A DNA stretch of 64,000 nucleotides from Rubrimonas cliftonensis (GTDB lineage: Bacteria; Pseudomonadota; Alphaproteobacteria; Rhodobacterales; Rhodobacteraceae): contig NZ_FNQM01000017.1 in the NCBI RefSeq assembly GCF_900107585.1, forward strand, positions 1-64,000. The letters are read 5' to 3'. The notes under the pieces are model-generated. The model searched no databases and was not told the DNA's origin. It saw only the letters and a list, made by a program, of their open reading frames with translations. Positions 1 to 8,120 of this stretch are shown here, piece after piece (positions within the stretch are counted from its first letter, which is position 1; the number at the start of each line of letters is the position of its first letter). Both the position numbers and the translations under genes were made by a program.

Positions 1-41
1 GAACCCGAATCTCACCACGCTTCCGAAGAAGGAAACCGACC

Positions 42-395
42 ATGACCGCCTGCAACCTTCCCCATCACGCCAATCACGACCACGTCCACGGACCCAGTTG
101 CGGCCACGTCGCCGTGAAGCATGACGGCCACGTCTGCTACCTCCACGACGGGCACATGCATCACCCCCACGGCGACCATGTCGACGAGCATGTGCTGGCC
201 GTCAGCGCGACCAACCCCGACGCCTGCACGCCCGCCCACGCCTGCGGCGGCCACGCGGCCGACCATGTCCACGGCCCCGACTGCGGGCACCCCGCCGTGC
301 CGCACGGCGACCACATCTGTTATCTCGTGAATGGCCACCTGCATCACCCGCACGGCGACCACTGCGACGACCACGGGCCGCTCGAAACGGTCTGA
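42..395 (+). CDS. Histidine-rich metal-binding protein with two tandem repeats
   Basis: A 117-residue protein made of two copies of a His/Cys unit, roughly residues 8-47 and 74-113. Each unit reads DHVHGPxCGHxAVxHxxH then CYL, then GHxHHPHGDH. The spacing of His and Cys suggests zinc or nickel binding, probably as a cytosolic buffer, because no signal peptide is visible. Proteins of this kind sit beside zinc importers and Zur-controlled genes in other proteobacteria (family knowledge). A purine-rich ribosome site (aagga) precedes the ATG. The promoter is cut off by the window edge. A broken relative lies at 9341-9470, just after aztC. The function is inferred from composition and neighbours only. 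Confidence 0.85.
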   Translation: MTACNLPHHANHDHVHGPSCGHVAVKHDGHVCYLHDGHMHHPHGDHVDEHVLAVSATNPDACTPAHACGGHAADHVHGPDCGHPAVPHGDHICYLVNGHLHHPHGDHCDDHGPLETV

Positions 396-430
396 CCTGG
401 CACCCGCGCTTTCGGCGCACCGAGGATCCG

Positions 431-461
431 GGCGTCCAGACGGGTGCGCCCGCCTGGACGC
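431..461. terminator. Perfect 9-bp inverted repeat after the His-rich gene
   Basis: GGCGTCCAG at 431-439 pairs exactly with CTGGACGCC at 453-461. It lies 36 bases after the stop of the His-rich gene and 66 bases before the next start. No T-tract follows, so it may be a weak terminator or an mRNA-stabilising hairpin. Confidence 0.35.
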
Positions 462-526
462 CAACGTCAGCCGCCGCGACGACGTGACTGATTGTCGTCT
501 GGCGGAGACCGAAGGAGCCATGGCGA

Positions 527-883
527 ATGGACGCCATGCGCAGACGACTGTTCGGTTGGTTGATCGTCGCGCTGCTGGGCGCGGCGCTGCCGCTGTCTGG
601 CTGGGCGCATGGCGCGCACCGCGCCTCGACGCCGATCCTGGCGCCTGACGGCGGGCTCGCCGATATCTGCGGCGCCGCCGATCAGCCGCACGACGGCTCC
701 GCGGCCGCCGACCCGCCCTGCCTCGCCTGTCAACTCGGCAAATCCATCACCGCGTCGCCAGCGGTATGGCGCTGCGATCAACCCCGTCGAGCGCGCGAGC
801 AGACCCGTCGCAGCCGCGGAGCCCTACCGCCGGGACGCGTCCTTGCGGCCGCACGCCCTCGGGGCCCGCCGCCCATAGCCTGA
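527..883 (+). CDS. DUF2946-like small exported protein
   Basis: A 118-residue protein with an N-terminal hydrophobic segment (about residues 7-27) that looks like a signal peptide or anchor. The mature part begins near a GAHRAS stretch, has a CxxC motif (CLAC), and ends in an Arg/Pro-rich tail finishing RGPPPIA. This layout resembles DUF2946, a poorly understood family often next to copper or TonB genes (family knowledge). The start at 527 lies about 9 bases after AGGAG; a second ATG at 536 is possible. It precedes the YcnI and CopCD genes on the same strand, which suggests a role in copper handling. The family match is by eye and unproven. Confidence 0.5.
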   Translation: MDAMRRRLFGWLIVALLGAALPLSGWAHGAHRASTPILAPDGGLADICGAADQPHDGSAAADPPCLACQLGKSITASPAVWRCDQPRRAREQTRRSRGALPPGRVLAAARPRGPPPIA

Positions 884-965
884 CGCGCTATCGAACCTAC
901 CGGAACAGTCAGGGACAGGCCGCGAGGCGCCGCGCGCGCCGCGCCGTCCGACAATGGAGAGCATC

Positions 966-1481
966 ATGAGAACAATTCTGTCCGCCGCGGCGCTCTGCGC
1001 GCTGGCCGGCGTCGCGCACGCCCACGCGACGTTCGAGGTTTCCGAGGCTCCAGTGAATTCGACCTACAAGGCCGTCCTGCGCGTGCCGCACGGCTGCGAG
1101 GGCGAGGCGACGCTGAAGGTGCGTGTGCGCATTCCCGAGGGCGTGATCGCCGTCAAGCCCCAGCCGAAGGCGGGCTGGACGCTTGACACGGTGAAGGGGC
1201 CCTACGCGCAGCCCTATACGCTCTGGGGCTCGACCGTGACCGAGGGGGTGGTCGAGATCGTATGGACCGGCGAGCTGCTCGACGAGCACTACGACGAGTT
1301 CGTGTTCCGCGGGCGTCTGACCGACGCGCTGCCGGTGGGCGAGGTTCTCTATATCCCCACCGTGCAGGAGTGCGCCACCAAGGCCGAACGCTGGATCGAG
1401 ATCCCCGCCGCCGGCCAGAACGCGGACGACCTCGCCTACCCGGCGCCCGGCGTCACGATCCTGCCCGCCAGCGCCCAGTGA
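966..1481 (+). CDS. ycnI: YcnI/DUF1775 family periplasmic copper-binding protein
   Basis: A 171-residue exported protein. After a signal peptide of about 20 residues the mature chain starts with His (HATFE), the position that binds copper in YcnI proteins (family knowledge). Characteristic blocks follow: NSTYKAVLRVPHGCEG, KAGWTLDT, and a C-terminal VQECATKAERW segment. I chose the start at 966 because GGAGAG lies 4 bases before it; an in-frame ATG at 954 has no better site. The CopCD fusion follows 54 bases downstream, the usual partner, so the pair probably binds and moves copper at the membrane. Confidence 0.85.
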   Translation: MRTILSAAALCALAGVAHAHATFEVSEAPVNSTYKAVLRVPHGCEGEATLKVRVRIPEGVIAVKPQPKAGWTLDTVKGPYAQPYTLWGSTVTEGVVEIVWTGELLDEHYDEFVFRGRLTDALPVGEVLYIPTVQECATKAERWIEIPAAGQNADDLAYPAPGVTILPASAQ

Positions 1482-1535
1482 CCGCCCCGCCGCCGCCGGG
1501 ATAGGCCGGCGGCGGCGCACAGATCGGTAGGTGTG

Positions 1536-3086
1536 ATGATCCTGCGGGTTCTGAGTCTGGTCGCTCTGCTGCTGGGGCTCGCCCCGGCAGCGCTGGCGCA
1601 TGCGCAACTGCGCGCGGCGACGCCGGTCGCCGGCGCCGTGCTCGCGGCGGCCCCAGCGGAGGTTCGCCTGCAGTTCAACGAGCCGGTCGCGGCGCTGACG
1701 TTCCGCTGGGTCTCGCCGGACGGACGCCTCAGCGAGCCGGCCGTCGCGGTGCAGGGCGACACGGTGCGGGTCATTCCGCCGCCCGACGCCGCGCGCGGCA
1801 CGCATCTGCTGAGCTGGCGCGTGACCTCGGCCGACGGCCACCCGGTCGGCGGAACGCACCTCTTCTCGGTCGGCGCGCCTAGCGCGACAGCCGATGCGAC
1901 CGCCGCGGAGACGGCGGGCGCGCGCCTCGCGGCGTTTGCGCGGATCATCCTGTTCGCGGGACTGGCGCTCGGGATCGGCGCCGCCGCCTTCGCCGCGCTG
2001 GTCGCCCCGCCGGCCCGCTCAGTGCGGCGGCTCGCGACGGCCGGCGCCATCGCCGTTGCGCCGGCCGCGATGGCGCTGACGGGCGCGGAGGGGCTGGACC
2101 GGCTCGGCGCGCCGCCTTCCCGACTGGCTGACGCCGCCGTCTGGGCCGAGGCGGCGCAGGCGCCGGCGAGCCTGTCGGCGCTGCTCTGGACGCTGGCCGC
2201 CGCGCTGGCGGCCGTCGCGCTGGTCAGGCCGCGCGCGACGCTCGGCCTCGCGGCGCTTGGCCTTGGCGCGCTTGGCTTCGCAGCGTCGGGTCATGCCGCG
2301 AGCGTTTCGCCGCGATGGTTGACCGGCGCGCTGGTCGCAACCCACGCCGCGGCGTTGCTGGTCTGGCTGGGCGCGCTGACGCCGCTGGCGGCCGCGCTGG
2401 CGCGCGACCGCTCGGGCGCGGCGCCGGTTGTGCGCCGCTTCGCCGCCGTCGCGGCCCCGATGCTGGCGCTGCTCGCGCTCTCCGGCGCCGCGCTGGTCTG
2501 GACGCAGCTGCGCGCGCCCGCAGACCTGCTTTCCACCGGCTACGGTCAGCTGCTGGCGCTGAAGCTGGCGCTGGTCGCCGGCATGCTGGGCCTCGCCGCG
2601 CTGAACCGCTTCGTGCTGGCGCCGCGACTGACGGGGGGCGCCGCAGCGCCGATGCGGCTGCGGCGCAGCATCCTGGTCGAGATCGGTCTGGGGCTCGCCG
2701 TTCTCTGCTGCGCGGCCGCCTTCCGTCTGACGCCGCCGCCGCGGGCGCTGGAAGCCGGGCCGGCGCCCGTCGCCATCCATCTCCATGGGCGCCTCGCCAT
2801 GGCCGATCTCGCGGTGTCGCCCGCGAGGGTCGGCCTCAACACGGTCGTTGCGACCGTGCTCGACGCCGACTTCGCGCCGCTGACGCCGCTTTCGGTGACC
2901 GTCGGGTTCGCGCCGCAGGACGGCGCGCTTGAAGCCGTGCGCGTCGAGGCCGTCAGAGGCGATGACGGCGTGTGGCGCGCCGAGGCCGTGCTGCCGTTGC
3001 CCGGGGCCTGGAGCGTCATCGTCGACGTGCTGGTCAGCGATTTCGATCGCGAGCGCCTCGGCGGCGACTTCTTCGTGGCGCCCTGA
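1536..3086 (+). CDS. copCD: CopC-CopD fusion copper transport protein (YcnJ-like)
   Basis: About 516 residues. A signal peptide is followed by a CopC domain (about residues 23-115) beginning with the N-terminal metal-site sequence AHAQL and carrying the QFNEPV block. Next come about eight hydrophobic segments of a CopD domain (residues about 130-400), then a C-terminal extracytoplasmic domain (about 405-516), as in Bacillus YcnJ. CopC binds copper in the periplasm and CopD is thought to pass it across the inner membrane. The start may be GTG at 1533 or ATG at 1536; both follow a weak TAGG site. It is probably co-transcribed with the YcnI gene. Copper specificity is from family knowledge. Confidence 0.85.
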   Translation: MILRVLSLVALLLGLAPAALAHAQLRAATPVAGAVLAAAPAEVRLQFNEPVAALTFRWVSPDGRLSEPAVAVQGDTVRVIPPPDAARGTHLLSWRVTSADGHPVGGTHLFSVGAPSATADATAAETAGARLAAFARIILFAGLALGIGAAAFAALVAPPARSVRRLATAGAIAVAPAAMALTGAEGLDRLGAPPSRLADAAVWAEAAQAPASLSALLWTLAAALAAVALVRPRATLGLAALGLGALGFAASGHAASVSPRWLTGALVATHAAALLVWLGALTPLAAALARDRSGAAPVVRRFAAVAAPMLALLALSGAALVWTQLRAPADLLSTGYGQLLALKLALVAGMLGLAALNRFVLAPRLTGGAAAPMRLRRSILVEIGLGLAVLCCAAAFRLTPPPRALEAGPAPVAIHLHGRLAMADLAVSPARVGLNTVVATVLDADFAPLTPLSVTVGFAPQDGALEAVRVEAVRGDDGVWRAEAVLPLPGAWSVIVDVLVSDFDRERLGGDFFVAP

Positions 3087-3389
3087 GCCCGTCGCGCGGC
3101 CGTCCCGGTCAACGCCGGCGACGTCTCGAACGCGCTTGTCCTGCTGGTTCATAATGCAATGACATCCACGCCGCGATGGGAAGGTCTGCGGCCGCCTCCG
3201 ACCCTTCGCTCGTCTCCGAATCGTCGATCGCGACGCGCTCGCCGAAGCCGCGGAGCGGCCTGCTCGATGTCCCGGCCTTGAGACGCAGCGGGCGCCGGGG
3301 CGCTGAGGCCGTTGGACGATGCAATCCACCTTGACGCGCCGCTGCACGGCGCCCCCTGCGACGACCCTGGGCCGCTCCGGGCGGTCCGA
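3087..3389. other. Intergenic region between convergent genes
   Basis: 303 bases between the end of copCD (+) and the end of the permease gene (-). I see no convincing gene, hairpin with a T-tract or repeat here. Confidence 0.5.
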
Positions 3390-4478
3390 TCACCGCGCCG
3401 CGCCGCGCGCGGTCAGCCAGAGGAACCATGCGCCGCCGATCGCGCCGGTCAGCACGCCGACCGGCGCCTCCTGCGGCGCGACCACGAGGCGCGCGCCGAC
3501 GTCCACCGCCACCATCAGGATCGCCCCGCCGAGCGCTGCGACCGGCAGGACGCGCCGGTTGTCGCCGCCGACGAAGGCGCGCGCCAGATGCGGCACGACA
3601 AGGCCGATGAACCCGATGGCGCCGGTCAGCGCCACGAGCAGGCTCGTGATCAGCGCGCTGACCACCAGGATCTCGATGCGCGTGCGCGCAACGGGCACGC
3701 CCAGCGCGGCGGCGGTCTCGTCGCCCATGCTCAGCGCGTTCAGGGTCCGCGCCCGCGCCATCAGCCACAGCCCGCCAACGGCGACGCCGAGCCCGGGAAC
3801 CCACAGAACCGGCCAACTCGCCCGGCCGAGGCCGCCGAGCATCCAGAACACCACCGCATGCGCTGCGCGCTGGTCGCCGAGGAAGATCAGCAGGTTCGTC
3901 GCCGCCATCAGAATGAACGAGACCGCGACCCCCGCCAGCACGACCCGCTCGGGCGCGCCCGCTCCGTCGCGGCCGAGCGCGCCGACCAGCAGCGCCAGCG
4001 ACCCGAGCCCGCCCGCGAACGCCGCCAGCGGCAGGGTGTGGACGCCGAGGACGTCTCCGGTCTGCGTGATGACCGCCACCGCCCCGAGCGCGGCGCCGGC
4101 CGAGACGCCGAGCAGGAACGGGTCCGCCAGCGCGTTGCGGGTCGTCGCCTGCAGCGCGGTTCCGGCCATGGCGAGCCCGGCGCCCGCGAGCGCGCCGAGA
4201 ACGGCGCGGGGCGCGCGCAGCTCCCACACGATGCGTTCGCGCGCGAGCGGCCAGTCCGGCGCGTAGAGATCGGGCCAGGCCCGGTTTGCAAGGATGCGCC
4301 ACACGTCCCACGGGTCGATCGGCGTCGCCCCCGCCGCGACCCCCGCCAGCATGGCCCCCGCGAGCGCGGCGGCCAGCAGAGCGAGCGGCGCGCCAAGACC
4401 GGCGCGCGCGCCCGGCGCCCGGCCCGCCGGCGCTTCGGCGGCTGGCGGTCCGGCCGGCGCGACGGCGTCAGCCGCCAT
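3390..4478 (-). CDS. FecCD-family ABC transporter permease
   Basis: A 362-residue polytopic protein of the FecCD/BtuC family. It has about ten hydrophobic helices, the LRAPRAVLGALAGAGLAMAG block near residue 90, and the GxIGFIGLVVPHLAR motif near 285-300 that contacts the ATPase. Its start overlaps the end of the binding-protein gene by 11 bases, and it is the last gene of a minus-strand ATPase, binding protein, permease operon. The cargo is unknown. The shared Zur-like promoter site suggests a zinc complex or another zinc-regulated chelate rather than ferric siderophore, although family members usually carry iron siderophores, haem or cobalamin. Confidence 0.85.
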   Translation of the reverse strand: MAADAVAPAGPPAAEAPAGRAPGARAGLGAPLALLAAALAGAMLAGVAAGATPIDPWDVWRILANRAWPDLYAPDWPLARERIVWELRAPRAVLGALAGAGLAMAGTALQATTRNALADPFLLGVSAGAALGAVAVITQTGDVLGVHTLPLAAFAGGLGSLALLVGALGRDGAGAPERVVLAGVAVSFILMAATNLLIFLGDQRAAHAVVFWMLGGLGRASWPVLWVPGLGVAVGGLWLMARARTLNALSMGDETAAALGVPVARTRIEILVVSALITSLLVALTGAIGFIGLVVPHLARAFVGGDNRRVLPVAALGGAILMVAVDVGARLVVAPQEAPVGVLTGAIGGAWFLWLTARGAAR

Positions 4479-5424
4479 GGGCCGCCAGCGCCGCGGCGAG
4501 CTTCTCGACGGCGCCGATGTTGGCCGGGCCGGGCGTGATCTCGCTGTATTTCAGGGCCAGGAAGCGCCCCTCGCGCACCGCCGTCACGGTGGACATCACC
4601 GGGTGCGCCTGCAGGAACGCGATCAGTCCCGCGCCGCCGTCCTCGCCGTAGTCGAGCACGATGATGAACTCGGGGTCGCGCTCGCCCACGGCCTCCCAGC
4701 CGACGCGGCCCCAGCTCATGGCGACGTCGTCCATCACGTTGCGCCCGCCGGCGGCCTCGATCAGCGCCGTCGGCATGGCGTAGCGCCCGGCGGTGAAGGG
4801 CTGGTCGTCGCCGCTGTCATAGAGAAACACCCGCAGCGGCTCGGCCGCTTCTCGCCGCGCTGCGGCGATGCGCGCCTCCCAGCCTGCGATCAGCGCCTCG
4901 GCGCGGTCGGGAACGCCGAAGATCGCCGCGATCGCGCGCACGTCGCCGTAGAGCGTCTCCATCGAGACGTCGGGGCGCGTCTTGTCAAGGTGGATGCAGC
5001 TTTCGCTCAGCTCGTAGACGGCGATGTCGAAGGGCGCGAGCGTGTCGGGCGTGACCTCCCCGCCCGGCTGCATGCCGTAATACCAGCCGGCGAACAGGAA
5101 GTCGGGATCGGCCGACAGGATGTTCTCGAGGCTGGGGTTCTTGTCGGCGAGCTCGGGGATGTCGCCGCGCGCGGCGTCGAACTCCGGCGTCGTCTTGTAC
5201 CAGCCGGTGATCCCGGTGACGCCGACGATGCGGGGCTGCAGCGCCAGCGCGAACATGATCTCGGCCATGTTGATGTCATGGACCACCGCGCGTTCGGGGA
5301 CGGCGTCGAAGGTCAGGCTGCGGCCGCAGCTCTCGACCGTCACGGGATGCGAGAGGGCCGCGCCCGCCAGAAGGCAGAGCGCGGCGGCGAGGGGGCGCGA
5401 GAGAACGCGCGACTGGGGTCGCAT
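4468..5424 (-). CDS. Periplasmic substrate-binding protein of FecB/BtuF type
   Basis: 318 residues with a signal peptide (about 1-25) and the two-lobed FecB fold: an N-terminal lobe with VTVESCG and VGVTGITGWY, and a C-terminal lobe with AGGRNVMDDV and DPEFIIVLDYG. Two cysteines (in VESCG and in SESCIH) are an unusual feature. GGAGA lies about 7 bases upstream of the start. The three-gene cassette recalls the ABC cassette labelled F420-0 transporter in databases, but that label comes from Actinobacteria and I do not adopt it. Its neighbours are zinc genes, so a zinc or metallophore ligand is more plausible. Confidence 0.8.
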   Translation of the reverse strand: MRPQSRVLSRPLAAALCLLAGAALSHPVTVESCGRSLTFDAVPERAVVHDINMAEIMFALALQPRIVGVTGITGWYKTTPEFDAARGDIPELADKNPSLENILSADPDFLFAGWYYGMQPGGEVTPDTLAPFDIAVYELSESCIHLDKTRPDVSMETLYGDVRAIAAIFGVPDRAEALIAGWEARIAAARREAAEPLRVFLYDSGDDQPFTAGRYAMPTALIEAAGGRNVMDDVAMSWGRVGWEAVGERDPEFIIVLDYGEDGGAGLIAFLQAHPVMSTVTAVREGRFLALKYSEITPGPANIGAVEKLAAALAAHGG

Positions 5425-5436
5425 GGAAGGTCTCCG

Positions 5437-6216
5437 TCAGGCTGCGGTGAGGGGGTCGAAGGCGATGCGCAACCGGCCGCAGGGCGGGGCGGCGCGGATC
5501 TCGGCGCCGACGCCGAAGACCTCGGCGATGCGGGCCTGCGTCAGCACCGTCTCGGGCGGTCCGCAGGCGACGAGGCGGCCGTGGGCCAGCACCGCGATCC
5601 GGTCGCAGTAGCGCGCCGCCAGCTCCAGATCGTGCAGCGCGACGATGGTGGTGACGGCGAGATCGCGGATCAGCGCCATCAGCGCCAGCTGCTGGCGGAT
5701 GTCGAGATGGTTGACCGGCTCGTCCAGCACCAGCGCACGCGCCTCCTGCGACAGCGCCCGCGCAATCAGCGCGCGCTTGCGCTCGCCGCCCGAGAGCGCC
5801 GCGAAGGCGCGGCCGGCGACGGCGGTCAGGCTCATGCGGATCAGCGCCGCGTCCACCGCGGCGCGTCCGCCGGCGTCGCCGCCCAGAAGGCCGCGCGCAT
5901 GCGGCGTCCGGCCGGCCTCCACGACCTCGCGGACCGTCAGGTTGAACGGCGCCGGGGTTTCCTGCGGCACGGCCGCCACCAGCCGCGCCCGGTGCGTGGC
6001 GGACAGCGTTCGCGCGTCCCTGCCGTCGATCAGAACGCGCCCGGCCGTGGGTCGATGCACGCCGTAGAACAGGCGCAGAAGCGACGACTTGCCAGCGCCG
6101 TTCGGCCCGACGAGGCCGAGGGTTTCTCCGGGGGTCGCTGCGAGGCTCACGCCGTTGATCAGCCGCGTGCCGTCGCGGGCGCGCACGCCGACCGCGTCGA
6201 GCGCAAGCGCGATCAT
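5437..6216 (-). CDS. FecE-type ABC transporter ATP-binding protein
   Basis: 259 residues with the complete ABC ATPase set: Walker A GPNGAGKSS near residue 38, Q-loop PQETPAPF, signature LSGGERKRALIARAL, Walker B ALVLDEP and the H-switch VALHD. It energises the permease and binding protein encoded downstream. It is the first gene of the minus-strand operon, and its start at 6216 lies 60 bases from the Zur-like palindrome. No strong ribosome site is visible before the ATG, and an upstream in-frame extension is blocked by a stop. Confidence 0.9.
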   Translation of the reverse strand: MIALALDAVGVRARDGTRLINGVSLAATPGETLGLVGPNGAGKSSLLRLFYGVHRPTAGRVLIDGRDARTLSATHRARLVAAVPQETPAPFNLTVREVVEAGRTPHARGLLGGDAGGRAAVDAALIRMSLTAVAGRAFAALSGGERKRALIARALSQEARALVLDEPVNHLDIRQQLALMALIRDLAVTTIVALHDLELAARYCDRIAVLAHGRLVACGPPETVLTQARIAEVFGVGAEIRAAPPCGRLRIAFDPLTAA

Positions 6217-6276
6217 GTCGGGACCCGGAGACGGAGCGGCGGTGCGAGGTCAAGCGTCATGGTTGCAGTTCTACAA

Positions 6277-6291
6277 TGTTATCATATAACA
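6277..6291. promoter_or_regulatory. Zur-like operator between two divergent metal importers
   Basis: TGTTATcatATAACA is an inverted repeat with 6-bp arms around a 3-base centre, in a short AT-rich patch within very GC-rich DNA. It fits the proteobacterial Zur box pattern GTTATA-ATAAC (family knowledge). It lies 60 bases from the minus-strand ATPase start and 31 bases from the small plus-strand gene, so one site could repress both importers when zinc is plentiful. Confidence 0.7.
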
Positions 6292-6321
6292 CTACAAGAC
6301 ACGATCCGAGGGAGGCGACGG

Positions 6322-6501
6322 ATGCCGGTGGCGACAACAAGGACGCAGTCAGGGGAGGCGACCAGACGATCCGCCAGCGGTCGCGGGATCGCGTCCACCA
6401 AAGCGGAGAGCCTGCTGCTCGCCTCGGTCTGGCCGCGGCTCGCCGTCGCCGCCGTCCTGTCGGCCTTGCTCTGGCTTTGCTTTCGCTGGGCCGTCGCGTG
6501 A
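6322..6501 (+). CDS. Small single-pass membrane protein upstream of aztA
   Basis: A 59-residue ORF with a basic N-terminal half and one hydrophobic helix near the C-terminus (about residues 38-57, LAVAAVLSALLWLCFRW). A GAGG site lies 6-8 bases before the ATG. Its stop overlaps the GTG start of aztA as GTGA, so it is probably translated together with the ATPase. It has no recognised family. It could be an accessory subunit of the importer or a leader peptide that couples translation. It is supported by position, overlap and a sensible membrane segment, not by homology. Confidence 0.5.
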   Translation: MPVATTRTQSGEATRRSASGRGIASTKAESLLLASVWPRLAVAAVLSALLWLCFRWAVA

Positions 6502-7241
6502 CGCGCGCCGCGTTGCAGTTTCAGGATCTGACGCTCGGCTACGACCGGCATCCGGCGGTTCATCACCTGTGCGCAAGCATCGCCGCGGGGTCGATGACGG
6601 CCATCGTGGGTCCGAACGGGGCAGGCAAGTCGACGTTGTTGAAGGCGGTGGCTGGCGCGCTGGCTCCGCTCGCGGGCGCCGTGCTGTTTGAAGCGGCGCG
6701 CCCGCGCGTGGCCTGGCTCCCGCAGGCCGCCGATGTGGACCGCAGCTTTCCGCTCTCGGTCGGGGCGTTCGCCGCGATGGGGCTGTGGTCGCGCATCGGC
6801 ATGTTCGGCGGGCTGGGCCGCGGCGACCGCGCGCGTCTGACGGCGGCGCTGGAGGCGGTCGGCATGGCCGGGTTCGCCGACCGCCCCATCGGCGCCCTCT
6901 CTGGCGGCCAGATGCAACGCACGCTGTTCGCACGGCTGCTGCTGCAGGATGCGGAATTGATCCTGCTGGACGAGCCCTTCGTCGCCATCGACGCGCGCAC
7001 GACCGCCGACCTGATGGCGCTGGTCGCCCGCTGGCGCGGCGAGGGCCGCACGGTGATCGCCGTGCTGCACGATCTGGAGATGGTGCGCGCGCATTTCCCA
7101 CAGACGCTGCTTCTGGCGCGGGAGCTGATCGCCCACGGCCCGACGGCCGAGGCGCTGTCGGCGGCGAACCTGCTGCGCGCCCGGGCGATGGTTGAGGCGC
7201 CGGATCCCTTCGCGCCCGTCTGCGAGAGGGGCCCCGCCTGA
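6498..7241 (+). CDS. aztA: Zinc ABC transporter ATP-binding protein AztA (ZnuC-like)
   Basis: 247 residues. Walker A GPNGAGKSTLL near residue 38, Q-loop PQAADVDRSFPLSV, signature LSGGQMQRTLFARLL, Walker B ELILLDEPF and the switch His in VLHDLE are all present. PQxxxVDxxFP is typical of zinc and manganese importer ATPases (ZnuC/MntB class). The start is GTG at 6498, overlapping the small upstream gene, and its stop overlaps the aztB start by one base, so the genes form a tight operon. It powers zinc uptake with AztB and AztC and is probably Zur-repressed. Confidence 0.88.
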   Translation: MTRAALQFQDLTLGYDRHPAVHHLCASIAAGSMTAIVGPNGAGKSTLLKAVAGALAPLAGAVLFEAARPRVAWLPQAADVDRSFPLSVGAFAAMGLWSRIGMFGGLGRGDRARLTAALEAVGMAGFADRPIGALSGGQMQRTLFARLLLQDAELILLDEPFVAIDARTTADLMALVARWRGEGRTVIAVLHDLEMVRAHFPQTLLLARELIAHGPTAEALSAANLLRARAMVEAPDPFAPVCERGPA

Positions 7242-8107
7242 TGTGGGACCTGCTGGTCGCGCCCTTCGTCGAGTTCGGCTTCATGCGCCGCGCGCTGGTC
7301 GGCTGCCTTGCGATATCGCTGGGCGCCACGCCGGTCGGCGTTTTCCTGATGCTGCGGCGCATGAGCCTGACCGGCGACGCCATGGCGCACGCGATCCTGC
7401 CCGGCGCCGCGCTCGGCTACCTCGCGGCCGGCCTGTCGCTGACGGCCATGACGATCGGGGGCCTCGCCGCGGGGCTGGCCGTCGCGCTGCTCTCCGGCGT
7501 CGCCTCGCGCGCGACGGCGCTGCGCGAGGACGCGACGCTGGCGGCCTTCTACCTGATCTCGCTCGCGCTCGGGGTGCTCATCGTGTCGATGCGCGGCGGC
7601 GCGGTGGACCTCATGCACGTGCTGTTCGGAACGGTGCTCGCGCTTGACGACGCCGCGCTCACCCTGCTCTGCGCCATCGCCACCATCACCCTGTTCGCGC
7701 TGGCGGCGTTCTTCCGGCCGCTGGTGCTGGAATGCGTCGATCCGGGCTTCCTGCGGTCCGTCGGCGGCCCGAGCGCCGCGGTCCACTTCCTGTTCCTCGC
7801 GCTCGCCGTGCTCAATCTCGTCGGCGGGTTCCACGCGCTCGGCACATTGATGGCCGTCGGGATCATGATCCTCCCGGCGGTCGCCGCGCGCTTCTGGGCG
7901 CAGGGCGTCGGCGGACTGATCGCCGTCGCCGCCGTCATCGCGGCGGGGTCCGGCGCGGCCGGGCTGCTCCTGTCGTTCCACCTCGGCTCGCCCTCGGGCC
8001 CGTCGATCATCCTGGTCGCCGGCGGGGCGGTCGTCCTGTCGCTCTTCTGCGGTCCCGTCGGGGGCGTGCTGCCCCGGCTGGCGCGCCGCACCCATCTCGA
8101 AGCCTGA
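7241..8107 (+). CDS. aztB: Zinc ABC transporter permease AztB (ZnuB-like)
   Basis: 288 residues with about eight membrane helices of the ABC-3 family. Telling blocks are FGFMRRALVGC near the start, LTGDAMAHAILPGAA (the coupling region), LREDATLAAFYLISLALG, and GGFHALGTLMAVGIMILPA in the C-terminal half. These match the AztB/ZnuB permeases of Rhodobacterales as I know them. It lies between aztA and aztC in one operon and forms the inner-membrane channel for zinc delivered by AztC. Confidence 0.88.
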   Translation: MWDLLVAPFVEFGFMRRALVGCLAISLGATPVGVFLMLRRMSLTGDAMAHAILPGAALGYLAAGLSLTAMTIGGLAAGLAVALLSGVASRATALREDATLAAFYLISLALGVLIVSMRGGAVDLMHVLFGTVLALDDAALTLLCAIATITLFALAAFFRPLVLECVDPGFLRSVGGPSAAVHFLFLALAVLNLVGGFHALGTLMAVGIMILPAVAARFWAQGVGGLIAVAAVIAAGSGAAGLLLSFHLGSPSGPSIILVAGGAVVLSLFCGPVGGVLPRLARRTHLEA

Positions 8108-8120
8108 ACGGAGAAACCCC

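Noticed and set aside
909-3347. Long minus-strand open frames opposite the YcnI and CopCD genes
   Set aside because: Composition is Arg/Gly-rich, typical of antisense frames in high-GC DNA, and the plus-strand proteins match known families.
3390-6216. Calling this importer an F420-0 transporter
   Set aside because: That family label comes from an actinobacterial cassette; nothing here relates to F420, and the zinc context is stronger.
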